From NCBI GenBank assembly GCA_963580285.1, contig OY757010.1:149344675-149408674 (forward strand): 64,000 nt of DNA, read 5' to 3'. The position numbers and the translations under genes were made by a program. The notes beneath the pieces were generated by a model. It saw only the letters and a program-made list of their open reading frames with translations, had not been told where the DNA came from and did not search any database. Source of the DNA: Lucinisca nassula (Eukaryota > Mollusca > Bivalvia > Lucinida > Lucinidae). Below, in pieces: positions 11,946 through 21,676 of this stretch; position 1 is the first letter of the stretch; every line of letters starts with the position of its first letter.

Positions 11946-12250
11946 GGCGGACTCAGTGATTCGGACACCTTTGGGTCTATGGATGTTTTTATTTATTTAT
12001 TTATTTTATATTTTTAGCGCGAAACATAAGGGACTGGGTCAGCTGTATCTTTTCGAACTTCTTTCAAATAATTATATGTTGTTTATACACATTATAATCG
12101 CCTCGATGAGGCGATTCTAATGAGTACACACTACATACGATTTTTTGATAAAAACAGAAAACATATCCATAAATTAACCCTATTTCAATTTTACAAAAGC
12201 TAATTTCTGGGGACTCAAGAAATAGTTCCAGTCAGACGTGGTACATGTAA
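11946..12250. mobile_element. C-family MITE, degenerate
   Basis: Carries the C-type core (TAATCGCCTCGATGAGGCGA / TTCTAATGAGTACACAC, 12095-12133) and the GGGGACTCAAGAAATAG segment also present in the copy at 23433-23781. Both termini are eroded. Confidence 0.4.
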
Positions 12251-12259
12251 ATATGCCAT

Positions 12260-13190
12260 CGAAGATGCAGTTATTGAAATTTCAATTTATTTAAGAGATA
12301 ACACAATTAAATTTGATGGTTACATGGGAAAGTCACGTCTGGTGGAGGCTATCCTTAAAAGTCTCGATTCTAAGGCAACTAAGAAAAATCAATTGTGACA
12401 GAAAATGGATGTAAAGCACGGATAAAATGACACAGACATTAAGTTTGAAAACGGTGTCTTCCGTGGCACCGGGATAATGAGTTTTCTCTTGTCAATCATT
12501 CTCGTTTCTGAGTAACAAATCGTAGATGGCGGGAATACAATTAGACGGAATAGAAGATCCAGAATGCTATTTGTTGTGTCAATAAACACTGAATGAATGT
12601 CAACATAGGATATTGAACAAAACGAAAGATAATAACTTATTGGATTAAATGTAAACTGGCATGAGAAAATAGCATACACCATGTGCGCCAAACCATTGAG
12701 CGCAAGGGTCTTGCATGGATTAGAGCAACCAAATCGCGTCTTCGACCATGCAGCAAAGATCTTGGATATAATTCTTCCCTGGATGCGAAGATGGCCTGAG
12801 TATTCGCAAGCTACATTATCTCATGCCGCGGTCCGACAAATACGGATTGATTTAGAAACTGGACGCTAGCTATAACAGCAGAAGTGTCAAAAAATGTGCA
12901 AATAATGAGACAAAACTACAAAGGATGCATTTAAGGCTTCTATGAGGAGTGTGCCGCTCGGTCGGCTTTACCTACTGCCTTTTTAAGTGAGTCTATATCA
13001 TTTACGTTATTTCAGTGAAATGTTTATCATGAACTGTTTTAATAATTGTGTTTCATATATATGCTGAATCGTTAAAAAGGCTGTACCTGAGGTTCCTTAG
13101 TCTCTGGAAATTAATATCAGTCTGTGGCCATCTCTGTCCAGGAGGGTAGAGGTCGTTGCTGCATAATGACAGGTGTAATAGATAATTTAA
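12260..13190. other. No gene seen
   Basis: Contains an open frame at 12681-12869 with no recognisable motif and no supporting signals, so it is not annotated as a gene. Confidence 0.4.
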
Positions 13191-13191
13191 T

Positions 13192-13386
13192 TAACCCTTC
13201 TCTCGCCGAATATTCAATTTAGCCACACCAATCTCTGACTGAACCTATCAGATTACTTGATATAATTTATTCCTACAAATTCATAAACTGAATGTCAAAC
13301 AGTGTATATCCATCAGAAGTCATCTGATCTGGATCTACAATGTTTGCAAAGATAGGGGTTGTCGTGAACAGCAAGATAAGGGTTAA
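13192..13386. mobile_element. H-family TTAA-flanked MITE
   Basis: TTAACCCTTCTCTCGCCGAA at left and GAACAGCAAGATAAGGGTTAA-type sequence at right (split here: GCAAGATAAGGG, TTAA). The TTAA duplication is intact. The internal hairpin (AACAGTGTATATCC / GGATCTACAATGTT) has mismatches. Related copies are at 17986-18198 and 34227-34428. Confidence 0.65.
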
Positions 13387-13397
13387 TTCGTATTCGA

Positions 13398-13462
13398 AAC
13401 ATATTTTGTGGGTACCTGTTAGACTTCTCTCAGAGAGGAGAGTCTAACAAGTCCACACAACA
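13398..13462. repeat. Variant of the shared MITE core hairpin
   Basis: TGTGGGTACCTGTTAGACTT pairs with AGTCTAACAAGTCCACACA. The outer stem matches the A/B core but the inner stem is a different, still largely complementary sequence. Confidence 0.5.
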
Positions 13463-13632
13463 TATGGTTTATTGCAAAATAAGAGAAATCTTCTTTGGTA
13501 TCCTTCTCTGAAGCTATATTTAAAACACTAATAGATACTCTTCTCTATGGAACATTGGTGACCCACAGATACCGCAGGCGCACGGTGAACGCTCTGATGC
13601 GCAGTGATAACTGAACGCATTGCGTGAAAAAG

Positions 13633-14187
13633 ATCACGAAAACACGCCTTTATATTTCTGACCTCCTTAAACTCAGCTTGAACTCGATTTAAGCCCCCCA
13701 ACCCCCCACCCCTGTGGATTTCATTTCCGCTGACCGTTCTAGGGCGGTTCTTCTGTCGCGGTTTATTTTTGTTATGGTTTGTCTTTGGGTGTTTGTGTCG
13801 CTTATATTATTTCATTTTGGATAGCCAATAAGCCATTTTGTGGGAGAGTAACTATCCTTTTGGCTTTCCGCTATTGATGTTTCCATTTGGGTTTGTTGTT
13901 TCATGTTTGTGTTTCTTTCCCTTTGGTGTCTCTGATGGGAGCTGTGGGTTAATTGTATCGATTCCTGATCATTGCCTCCACTTCTATTTTATACAGTAAA
14001 AATGGAATTCAGAGGGGTAAACCTTATTTTTCGTATTTCTGCTGTAATGGGGCGGTTCTAACGTGTACCCACAATCTATATTTTTAGCAGAAATAAAACA
14101 AAATATATCGCAATTTTTCATCTTAAAAAATCCTCTTCTCTTCGGCGGTCAAGTTTACATTGCATTTGTATAGGCGTGACTCCGTAA
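13633..14187. mobile_element. A-family hairpin MITE split by an E fragment
   Basis: Left end TCACGAAAACACGCCTTTAT and right end GTATAGGCGTGACTCCGTAA. Half of the central core survives at 14046-14080. The element is interrupted by the retroelement piece at 13688-13990. Confidence 0.6.
13688..13990 (+). mobile_element. E-family retroelement 3' fragment nested in an A MITE
   Basis: Runs from GATTTAAGCCCCCC to TTGCCTCCACTTCTATTTTA in the sense direction: C-rich tract, GGCGGTTCTTCTGTCGCGGT, then the 3' terminal segment. Truncated at its 5' side, as expected for reverse-transcribed insertions. Confidence 0.7.
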
Positions 14188-14355
14188 CGGAACGCTCCGA
14201 TGCGCAGTGTGACCTAAACCTTCACTGGTGGTGCGTTGTTCCAAACAGATTGTTCAATGCATAACCGGATTTCCTGCTTCACGGACTTTGCCGTTGTAAA
14301 GTTACTGTCACCTTTTGTGTTTTTAATTTTTTAATATTTTTTCTTTTCCTTGTAG

Positions 14356-14712
14356 GTGAAAAATGCAGCAGAATGATGCTTCGAGACTATGGATCAACTT
14401 CACGCCTAAGGATTAGAGTTCGATTAACCTGGAGCGAAAACATCGAGTTCTCAAAGAATAGATGCAAATAGGCAGCTATATTGTTGTGAACAAGAATAGT
14501 TTGATAGAAGTTTAGGGTCGTCGTATATTTGTTTTAGATTATTGTATATCGAGGAGCTCGTATCAGGAACCCTTTAAAGAGGAAAATAAGGCATAATCAA
14601 ATGGATATTATCAAGACGAAAATGGCGAAATCAACTGAGGTCTTGCAAACGTCGACGGTGTTAAGACAAAGGTAACTAATAAAGGTATTTGTGATCGTTT
14701 GAAACTGTAAAC
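14356..14712 (+). other. Probable 5' UTR exon of the GPCR gene
   Basis: A pyrimidine-rich tract (TTTTCTTTTCCTTGTAG) ends with AG at 14354-14355, a good 3' splice site. Downstream sequence up to the start codon has no long frame but several short upstream ATGs, for example near 14363 and 14374. This suggests a spliced leader region joined to an upstream non-coding exon outside what can be recognised. Inference from sequence signals only. Confidence 0.4.
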
Positions 14713-16044
14713 ATGGCGAATGACAACGCGGAAGAAAATTACTACACGTTGGTTCTGCAGTTCGTGAAGATTGTGGAAATGTCTGCGCACAATAATACCA
14801 GCATGACTTTTGATTTCACTCAACCTTACATCAAACAGTCAGTTCGCTATGTTTACCCTTTGTTTGTGTTTCTACATGCTGTTATCGGACTATTTGGATT
14901 TATTGGCAATACTGCTATGATAATAGCCATGGGGAAAAAACGATTATATCACGACCAAACATTCTTCTTCCTGGGAAATCTTGCGTTTTCCGACCTAATT
15001 AAATGTGTTTTCGTTTTGCCTCTATCACTGTCAAATATGTTAATTCAGAACTGGATTTTTGGGAGTTTCATGTGTTTCTTCCTGCCTATGATTCAAATAT
15101 TTCCAATTCACGCATCAATGCTAACCTTTCTTATGATTGCCGTTGACAGATATCGGTTAATAGTGAATCCTTTCAAAACAAGAGTGCCTGCAGGACTTTG
15201 TACAATTGCGGTTTGGGTTGGTGCCATTTGTGTTGTTCTTCCCCTTGCAGTTTATATCAAATATATAGATCTTGGGGCATTTCTTGGTGACCGATTTGAG
15301 GGTGTTGGAATATGCTATATCAATAAAGAACGCCAAGTGGAAGAGTATCTTCGAGCAATGTTTGTTACGCTGTACGTCATGCCTCTGGCAGTCATAGCCT
15401 TTTTGTACGTGAAAGTCTCGGCTGAGTTGAAATCACGTGAGAGTTCCGCAGTAGTTGTTCATTACAGTGTTGCTAATGGCGACGCGGCGTCCGGCCCATC
15501 TCAAAATGAGGAATTCGCCCCAAAAGTTACTTGGGCAGCTGAAGAAGAACAAAGACCCGAACCGAGAACGACCGTGCCTAGTGATTATACAGAAAGGACA
15601 ACGCATGACAGTGATGACGACATTGATCTGGCCAAAGAAAAGAGAACACAAAATTACCTTATTGCCATGGTAACACTTTTTGCCATGTGTTGGTGCCCTA
15701 TGAATATTCTCCTTCTGGTGCATTATTTTATTCACGAAACGGACGACAATCGATCACATATCGATGTGACATACATCACCTTCATCTGGTTCGGTTTCCT
15801 GTCCACATGCGTCAATCCGCTTCTGTTCGCCTCATGGCGCATGCCTTCTTCAACCAAGGACAGATTGAAAGGCTACTTCCGGTTTAGTAACAGAAGAAGT
15901 AGTTCTTCACAAGTTAGTAGAACTACTTGCACAGACAGTTTTGCGTGCCCGACCACACCTTCACCAAAGGATCCGAGAAGAGCAACAAAAGTACGGGTGC
16001 AGTATGGAAACGAGCTATTGCCTTATCATGCTGAAAATGTCTGA
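14713..16044 (+). CDS. Rhodopsin-class (class A) G protein-coupled receptor, intronless
   Basis: 443-residue seven-transmembrane receptor of the plasma membrane, probably for a peptide ligand. The start ATG has a strong context (AAACATGG); the next Met (residue 23) would shorten the extracellular tail. The N-terminus has sequons at N27 and N28. Helices lie near residues 48-73 (GN at 65-66), 85-108 (D94 in AFSDL), 121-145 followed by DRY 145-147, 163-183, 214-236, 313-338 (CWCP 326-329) and 354-375. C121 and C201 fit the conserved extracellular disulfide. Helix 7 reads NPLLF (368-372), so the usual NPxxY tyrosine is replaced by Phe. Intracellular loop 3 (237-312) is long, acidic and Ser/Thr-rich, and the tail has a Ser cluster at 396-399; both are plausible phosphorylation sites. 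The family resembles neuropeptide receptors (GPR83/prokineticin/NPFF-like), but I cannot assign a ligand. All coding sequence is in one exon, with no frameshift. Confidence 0.9.
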   Translation: MANDNAEENYYTLVLQFVKIVEMSAHNNTSMTFDFTQPYIKQSVRYVYPLFVFLHAVIGLFGFIGNTAMIIAMGKKRLYHDQTFFFLGNLAFSDLIKCVFVLPLSLSNMLIQNWIFGSFMCFFLPMIQIFPIHASMLTFLMIAVDRYRLIVNPFKTRVPAGLCTIAVWVGAICVVLPLAVYIKYIDLGAFLGDRFEGVGICYINKERQVEEYLRAMFVTLYVMPLAVIAFLYVKVSAELKSRESSAVVVHYSVANGDAASGPSQNEEFAPKVTWAAEEEQRPEPRTTVPSDYTERTTHDSDDDIDLAKEKRTQNYLIAMVTLFAMCWCPMNILLLVHYFIHETDDNRSHIDVTYITFIWFGFLSTCVNPLLFASWRMPSSTKDRLKGYFRFSNRRSSSSQVSRTTCTDSFACPTTPSPKDPRRATKVRVQYGNELLPYHAENV

Positions 16045-16102
16045 ATTAACAACCGTATCGTTCGTTTAGTCAAGCTCCAGTTGTTACAAACTTTGTAAGC
16101 GT

Positions 16103-16108
16103 AATAAA
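16103..16108 (+). terminator. Polyadenylation signal AATAAA for the GPCR gene
   Basis: Canonical hexamer 59 bp after the stop codon, implying a very short 3' UTR. A poly-T run at 16161-16181 follows; it is simple sequence. Confidence 0.5.
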
Positions 16109-16210
16109 CTTGCTAGAGGTCAAAATTTCAATTATTCTAGTAAGTATATATTCTAATACGTTTTTTTTTTTTTTTTTTTATTTTTGTTTGGCTTAAAATG
16201 TGATTGGAAC

Positions 16211-16472
16211 ATTACGATAAAACACCCGTGCGACATAGAGCATTTTTTTCACATCTCCAAAATGGCTACTTTTCTTATGAAAATCTGTTACATTTGTCTT
16301 ATTTATACGGCATACATAGGTTATGTGTGCTCATTAGAACCGCTAGTACCCACAACCTATGTCTTAGCGCAAAAATAAAAAAAAATATTGTATACCCCAT
16401 AAACCCCAGTTTTCTCTATATTTTAAGCGGGGTTTATGGGGTTGTCATTTCACGGACTTGTTAACGTAATGA
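16211..16472 (+). mobile_element. B-family hairpin MITE
   Basis: Left CATTACGATAAAACACCCGT, then the CATCTCCAAAATGGCTACTT arm, a collapsed core (GCTCATTAGAACCGCTAGTACCC split), the AAACCCCAGTTTTCTCTATA arm, and right end CGGACTTGTTAACGTAATG. The palindrome has lost half of one side. Confidence 0.65.
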
Positions 16473-16935
16473 AAATCTATTCACATTTTTAGCAAAATAT
16501 AAGATATAGGCATATTAATGATCACATTTTTATTGACATGTTACCGGACAACATTACGAGTTTTGACCAACGGACCCCTGTTAGTTAAGAACCGCATTTA
16601 CATTCGCCACGGCTCATGGGGAGGGGGGGGGATAAACACAGTGGACGTGGCTAGAATTCCATGAAGATCTTCATGAAAAATGCGTCGGCGATCATTGCCT
16701 CCATTACGTAATGAACTTGCAAAATGAAATTTTGATTTTCATATTTGCACGTTATTTTTGTGTATCGTTTCTGAATGTATTATGTCTATTGTGCAAAAAT
16801 AAGCAATCACAGCGTTAAACAGCCATCTCCGTGACTTGACATTATTCGAACATTATGTTGAACAATCCGGACTTTTGAATATCTCTGATGTTCTCTATGC
16901 GTGGAAGCATCATGCATCTTAAACCAGTGTCAGAA
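16473..16935. other. No gene seen
   Basis: A/T-rich sequence with a G run at 16621-16630. A 22 bp scrap of S300 (GCGTGGAAGCATCATGC) lies at 16899-16915. Confidence 0.4.
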
Positions 16936-17800
16936 GTACACTCTCTTAACCTACGTTCTTCGGACAACGGTTCCTTGTATGTACCAAAATCACGTACATC
17001 TATATACAATGGCTCATTTTCTTAATCGGCTCCTAGGCTATGGAATGCTCTTCCTCGGTCTGTTAGAGACGCTGGTTCCCTAAATAGCTTTAAAAAAATC
17101 TTAAAACCACGTAATAGGTTTTAAATGATTTTACTGACATATAAAGTACTGTAACTCTTTTATCTAGGACTGGCATTTAGAGGTCTTTTTAGCTGACAGG
17201 CTTTCTGCTGCTGTGCCTGGCGTAACTCTTGCGTGATGCGATTGTGTGAGCAGGGGTCTTGCTGTTTGGACATTGGTTTCCGTCACTCGATCCCTGCTCT
17301 GCCGTGCATCCAAATTAGCATGGTTTGTGCACGGAACAGCTGCTGGGATGTCTGTTATTATAAGCTTGAAGTAGGACTTTTATATGTTCAGTGTTGATTT
17401 TGTAACTCTCTGAAATTGTTCCACGTGGTTTCGTGGCATTTTATATTCTTATGTTTACAACATGCATTTTAATTAATTTTGCTACATGCATTTTAATTAA
17501 CTTTGCTTTCGTTTTACCATAGACGTTTTATACGCTTGCATAACTAATATTAAGTGCAGAATTTTTAATTAGGATGGATGATCGTTTTTAACACGAGTAT
17601 TCATGTTCAATCCTATTTATATTTTGCACCTTTGATTCGTCTAAAGATGTTTTATAGCTCATCGTATTTATTTTTAGACTATGTAAGTTTGTAAATAGTT
17701 GTTTTATAGATGGCCGCAAGGTAGAATTGCTTTACAGCTAATTGTGTCACCCTCTCAAAACATTGTGTAAAGAAATAAAAATAAAATAAATAAATAAAAT
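16936..17800 (+). pseudogene. 5'-truncated LINE: C-terminal end of ORF2 plus 3' UTR
   Basis: One frame from about 16948 reads through SLYVPKSRTSIYNGSFS, a TAA stop, then SAPRLWNALPRSVRDAG and SLNSFKKILK before the terminal stop near 17125. The signature RLWNxLPxxVR...SLxxFKxxLK is the familiar C-terminus of CR1/L2-like non-LTR reverse transcriptase proteins. A ~650 bp non-coding tail follows, ending in AAATAAA-type repeats at 17770-17800, the expected 3' tail. The catalytic domains are absent and there is an internal stop, so it is a dead fragment. It is unrelated to the LINE at 50-55 kb. Confidence 0.65.
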
Positions 17801-17985
17801 GTCGCCGAACGACAGCGTCACATGACCGACTGTGCTTCAACAGTTGGTCCAAACCAATCACACAAATCTTCAGTTTGGACCCAGTCATGTTGGTCGCCTA
17901 ACCTGCAGTATCTGGAATGTATCCAAGCCGACTTGTATGGTACTGTTCTCACACCGAGCTACGTAGCCACGGTGTCCTATATTCC

Positions 17986-18198
17986 TTAACCCTTCTCTTG
18001 CTGAATATTCATTTTAGCCACACCCATTTCTGACTTTGAACCAATCAGACCACTTGATGTAATTTATTCCTATAAATTCATAAACTGAATGTCAAACAGT
18101 GTAGATCCTGATCAGATGGCTTCTTCAGAAGCCATCTGATCTGAATCTACACTGTTTCCAAAGATAGGGATTGTCGTGAACAGCAGGATAAGAGTTAA
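17986..18198. mobile_element. H-family TTAA-flanked MITE with clean hairpin
   Basis: TTAACCCTTCTCTTGCTGAA at left; GAACAGCAGGATAAGAG then TTAA at right. The hairpin at 18094-18155 pairs AAACAGTGTAGATCCTGATC with GATCTGAATCTACACTGTTT around GGCTTCTTCAGAAGCC. Confidence 0.7.
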
Positions 18199-18237
18199 CC
18201 ACTGATTTGCAAATTTATTCTTTCAAAAACACATTTG

Positions 18238-18537
18238 CGCCCCGCCCAATAGAGCTTGAAGAAATAGATAGCCTGCATGATGCTTCAACGCATAGCTGAA
18301 ACAGGCCGCACATGAGTACTGGTAAACCGCTTAGAGGATCTAAGCCTGCTCAGGCAAAGCGCTGCGAGTCGGACCGTCCATGTTTATAAACCCTATTGGT
18401 TTCACTGGGCGACAGGGCTTGAGATGTCATTTCATCTCAATGTCGGGTAAAAGTCCCAAAAATTGGAAGTCACGTCTCCAAAATGACCTATAAAGTGTTG
18501 ACGGGACGTTAAACCTCAAATCAAACAAACAAATTCA
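18238..18537 (+). mobile_element. S300 SINE-like retroposon, sense copy
   Basis: Head GCCCCGCCCAATAGAGCTTG, middle CCGCTTAGAGGATCTAAGCC and GGGCGACAGGGCTTGAGATG, tail TTAAACCTCAAATCAAACAA. Nearly full length. Confidence 0.75.
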
Positions 18538-18828
18538 AAAACACGACTTTCTGAAATACTTGCCATTCCGGTATTTAACATTTCCAGTGTAAAGCCTAAT
18601 GTAAACCTATAGAAAACAATGTAGCCCATATTTCAATGGACGCAGTGAGTCACGTGTTCCAGTGACGTCAAGTCACGTCAAGCCATGGTTCTCTACGATC
18701 TGATTGAGCTTTGGCGACGTCAACGCTGTTCCCCTCTTTGTAGAAAAACGTTCAAATGTTTTTCAGCTTAAAAAATTTGGCGTATTAGCATTTTTTCGCC
18801 CAGTGATGAGGAGCAAAAAATGTAAATA

Positions 18829-18959
18829 TAAGAAATAAACTTTTCTACAGTTTTTGAAAGTATGAACGACAGCGGGTCGCTAGCAAAGTTTACATAAACA
18901 CCGAATAACTTTGCAGGCGACCCACTGCGTTCATACTTTCAATAAAATTCATTTCTTAA
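18829..18959. repeat. Foldback (long hairpin) element
   Basis: The left arm TTTGAAAGTATGAACGACAG + CGGGTCGCTAGCAAAGTT pairs with AACTTTGCAGGCGACCC + ACTGCGTTCATACTTTCAA around a ~16 nt loop. It lies in otherwise plain sequence (18540-19212). Confidence 0.6.
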
Positions 18960-19212
18960 ATAATGATACTATAACGCTTCGAACCAACTGGACATCGGGT
19001 AACAACTGGACTAAACATGCAAGTGTGTCTGTTTACATGTACACATGTTCGAACCCCGGAAGATCGACCGATAACAACACAAGTTGCTAATTATCCGCAA
19101 CATACAGACCTTTTAAACCCTTCCGGTATATTGAAACTATCACGCAAGTTTAAACGTATTAGAACAAGCTGGACCCGGTTTACAACTGGACTTAATTTGC
19201 CAGTGTTTTCAT

Positions 19213-19493
19213 CATCATCACGAAAACACGCCTATATAAATTTGACCCCCTTGAACCCCCCTTTTATATAGTAAAACTGGGGTTTATAGGGGTAAACCTT
19301 ATTTTTCTTATTTCTACTCTGAAATATAGATTGTGGGTACTCGTTACAACCGCCTCGATGAGGCGGTTCTAACGTGTACCTACAATCTATATTTTGAGCA
19401 GAAATAAGAAAAATATCGCAGTTTTTCGGCTTAAAATTTTCGTTTTTTCGCCGATAAAGTTCACAATGCATTTATTTAGGCATGTTTTCATAA
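19213..19493 (+). mobile_element. A-family hairpin MITE, near complete
   Basis: Termini CATCACGAAAACACGCCTAT and TTAGGCATGTTTTCATAATG. The CTTATTTCTACTC / GAGCAGAAATAAG arms flank the core TCGTTACAACCGCCTCGATG with GAGGCGGTTCTAACGTG. Non-coding, ~280 bp. A useful reference copy of the A family. Confidence 0.75.
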
Positions 19494-19496
19494 TGA

Positions 19497-19738
19497 TGTT
19501 TACACGTCCCTGAAATGAACACCCCTGTCAACCTCACTTTATAAAGAGAAAACTGGGTTTACAGGGGTATACATTATTTTTCTTGTTTCTAGTCCGAGAC
19601 ATAGGCTGCGGGTACTCGTTAGAACCACAATAAGCACCAACAACCTATGTTTGTGGTATATCGCAAATTTTTATCAGAAAATGGTTTTGGAGATATGAAA
19701 GAATGCTCTATGTCACACGGGGTGTGTTATCATTCTGA
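19497..19738 (-). mobile_element. B-family hairpin MITE, abutting the A copy
   Basis: Begins TTTACACGTCCCTGAAATGA and ends near CACACGGGGTGTGTTATCAT. The core is partly deleted (CGTTAGAACCACAATAAGCACC). Confidence 0.6.
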
Positions 19739-20084
19739 AAGATGCCCGACTAGGACTCGGGTAACGTACAGCCATTTCTGCGACGCAGAGCATCTGCTGA
19801 CAAGTGGGGTTCTTTGCTAGTATTTGCACCGAAACACTAATCTCTATTCAACCTCAATCACTGCCCCTGTATCACACACCTTGCTACACGTCACAGTTGC
19901 TGGCAAGAATTTTTTTGTGTCCTGACTTGGACAGCAAACGGTTCAGACTGATTAATGATGATTGATTAATGATGATTTGAAAGAGACTCTGTCTTGACAG
20001 ACGGCGGTTCAAGACCAATACTGTGCAGTTAAAGCCCGATAGCTGAACTATAATAACAGCATAGCTTCAAAACTATAAGAGTGA

Positions 20085-20238
20085 GTGTTTGAGTTTTACG
20101 TCTCACCAACAGCTAAGGTCATACGGAGACGGGACCGCGGTTTAAAGACTCATCCGAAAGTCTGGAGAAACCCGGGATCGATCCTGCGACCCCTCGTTTA
20201 CAAGGCGAGTAGCATAACCACTACCACACGGAGGCTTC
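20085..20238 (-). mobile_element. T2 tRNA-derived SINE, antisense copy
   Basis: On the minus strand: GCCTCCGTGTGGTAGTGGTT (box A-like), then GGGTCGCAGGATCGATCCC (box B-like), then the body AGCTGTTGGTGAGACGTAAA and the tail ACTCAAACACTCAC. Other copies are at 34531 and 39737. Confidence 0.7.
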
Positions 20239-20289
20239 TAAAACTATAAGAGGAAGCGTCGGAAAGATGAGGTGTACAGAAGAAACATC

Positions 20290-20531
20290 AACTGAACCCC
20301 GCCAAGCGAATTTGTGTCTTCGAGCATTCCTTCATGACACATTTTAACTGCGCATGCCCAGCCATTCTGAGGGGCCAGGGATATGGTTTTCTGTCTGAAG
20401 GTTCCTCTTGATTCACTGCTTGTATGAGCGAGCAGCGAAGGTTCTGGCGAGACTGCGCGTATGCGCAGGCTCGCCTGAACCTTCGCTGCTCGCATAGGCG
20501 ATAAGTACCAAAATCGCTTGACGGGGCCCAA
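20290..20531 (-). mobile_element. I-family MITE with GC-rich central hairpin
   Basis: The ends are inverted (CCCCGCCAAGCGAATTT at left; AAATCGCTTGACGGGGCCC at right). At 20424-20494, CGAGCAGCGAAGGTTC pairs with GAACCTTCGCTGCTCG around GCGCGTATGCGC. An inverted copy lies at 56128-56366. Confidence 0.65.
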
Positions 20532-20693
20532 CTAATAACTACCCTGTAACAACGCGAGTCTTCTGACTTATACGCCGACTGTTAGGTCTGAAAAGCGAAA
20601 AATATGCCCAAGATTGTCACATTGATATATCCCGATAATTCAGCCTGATACTAATATTGCGGAGTGTCAAAACCCATGCGTGGTAGTAAAGTC

Positions 20694-21037
20694 TGAAAAC
20701 ATGCACACTCCACATTTTTCAGTTCTGTGGCGTATTCCTTGCTTCCAAAGGATAACCCTTTTATCGAACATATTTAACGTCACTACAGCTGGTGTAAGGG
20801 AATGTGTGTCGGCCGTAAAAGTCTCCCTGCCCTACATCATAGTGTATTTTATATTTTCTTGTCCTTTGGGATCATTGATTCCATTGTGGAATTTTGAAAG
20901 TATTTGAGGGTCACTGATGAGGCTAATTAGCCGAAACTAGCTAGTCTGGCCCAGAAAAAAACATGCATACCCCACATTTTTCAGTTCTGTGGTGTATTCC
21001 TTGCTTCCAAAGGATACCCCTTTAATAGAACATATTT
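20694..21037 (+). mobile_element. Retrozyme-like ~260 bp tandem repeat with hammerhead ribozyme, locus 1
   Basis: One 253 bp unit (20694-20946) followed by the first ~90 bp of a second (20947-21037). ACATGCACACTCCACATTTT at 20699 recurs at 20963. The unit carries the hammerhead at its 3' boundary and no coding sequence. The same unit recurs at 58315-58819. Short tandem units each bounded by a type I hammerhead are the hallmark of retrozymes: non-autonomous retroelements whose RNA self-cleaves into monomers that can circularise. The mobile status here is inferred from architecture and two dispersed loci. Confidence 0.75.
20908..20952 (+). ncRNA. Type I hammerhead self-cleaving ribozyme
   Basis: All elements are visible. 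Stem I 5' strand GGGTCA (20908-20913). Core CTGATGA (20914-20920). Stem II GGCT-AATT-AGCC (20921-20932). GAA plus A15.1 (20933-20936). Stem III ACT-AGCT-AGT (20936-20945). Cleavage nucleotide C17 at 20946, giving the canonical GUC site. Stem I 3' strand TGGCCC (20947-20952), which pairs with GGGTCA through five Watson-Crick pairs and one G-U wobble. The three-pair stem III is typical of the compact type I ribozymes in animal retrozymes, which may work best as dimers. Predicted cleavage releases units of about 253-260 nt. Confidence 0.88.
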
Positions 21038-21094
21038 CATGAAATGTTTGTGAAACGTGTGTGGCGTTTTACTTGTTTCCAAGAAAACATTGTC

Positions 21095-21215
21095 GGTGCT
21101 GGTAGGAATCGCCCCACTGTGGCAGTTCTAACGAGTACTAACAATGCACATGTATATATCTGAGTAGAAATAAATATGTAAATATAATGTATTACCCCTT
21201 TTTAACACCGATTTC
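21095..21215. repeat. Remnant of an A/B MITE core
   Basis: GTGCTGGTAGGAATCGCC with GGCAGTTCTAACGAGTAC, then GAGTAGAAATAAATATG. Termini are lost. Confidence 0.4.
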
Positions 21216-21220
21216 CCTAT

Positions 21221-21473
21221 TTAAGGGGAATGGTTACACCTCGCAGATTTTCCACCAGTTCACAAAGGGAGACGACTTTCGGGAATTTCCGTTCGCTTTC
21301 TTCATATAAATTCTGTCCCACTGAAAAAGGGGTCTACTATTAAAGGAAAGAATTTGCTCCCCAGGAGCAAATTCTTTCCTTTAAGAGTTGACCGCTATTG
21401 ACATTGGAGACAAAATTACTTTTGCAGGTGTTACCTCCCCTGAAAGAATGTCCATTCCCAATAATGTGGGGTT
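21221..21473. mobile_element. G-family TTAA MITE with perfect central hairpin
   Basis: TTAAGGGGAATGG at left and CCATTCCC at right (right TTAA eroded). The centre 21335-21388 pairs TTAAAGGAAAGAATTTGCTC with GAGCAAATTCTTTCCTTTAA. Compare 2915-3142. Confidence 0.6.
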
Positions 21474-21489
21474 TTCTATGTATATATTG

Positions 21490-21608
21490 CTGGTTAACCG
21501 CTTACGTATAAGCCTGCCCAGGAAAGTGTTGATAGGTAAACTGACCGGCTCAAAAATGACCTAAATAGTGTTGACTGGGCCGTAAAACTCTAAAACAAAC
21601 AAACAAAA
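21490..21608 (+). mobile_element. S300 copy with large internal deletion
   Basis: TAACCGCTTACGTATAAGCC joins directly to the 3' part (AAAATGACCTAAATAGTGTT) and the CAAACAAACAAA tail. Confidence 0.5.
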
Positions 21609-21676
21609 GCATGGCTCTGTATATGTTACGAGAATATGAGGTGCTAATTAAAAAAAAAATGATGTACATTTTTTGA

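Noticed and set aside
12681..12869. 62-codon open frame
   Set aside because: No motif, no upstream signals, and size within random expectation.
15433..15735. Antisense open frame within the GPCR
   Set aside because: Shadow of the receptor gene; no motif.
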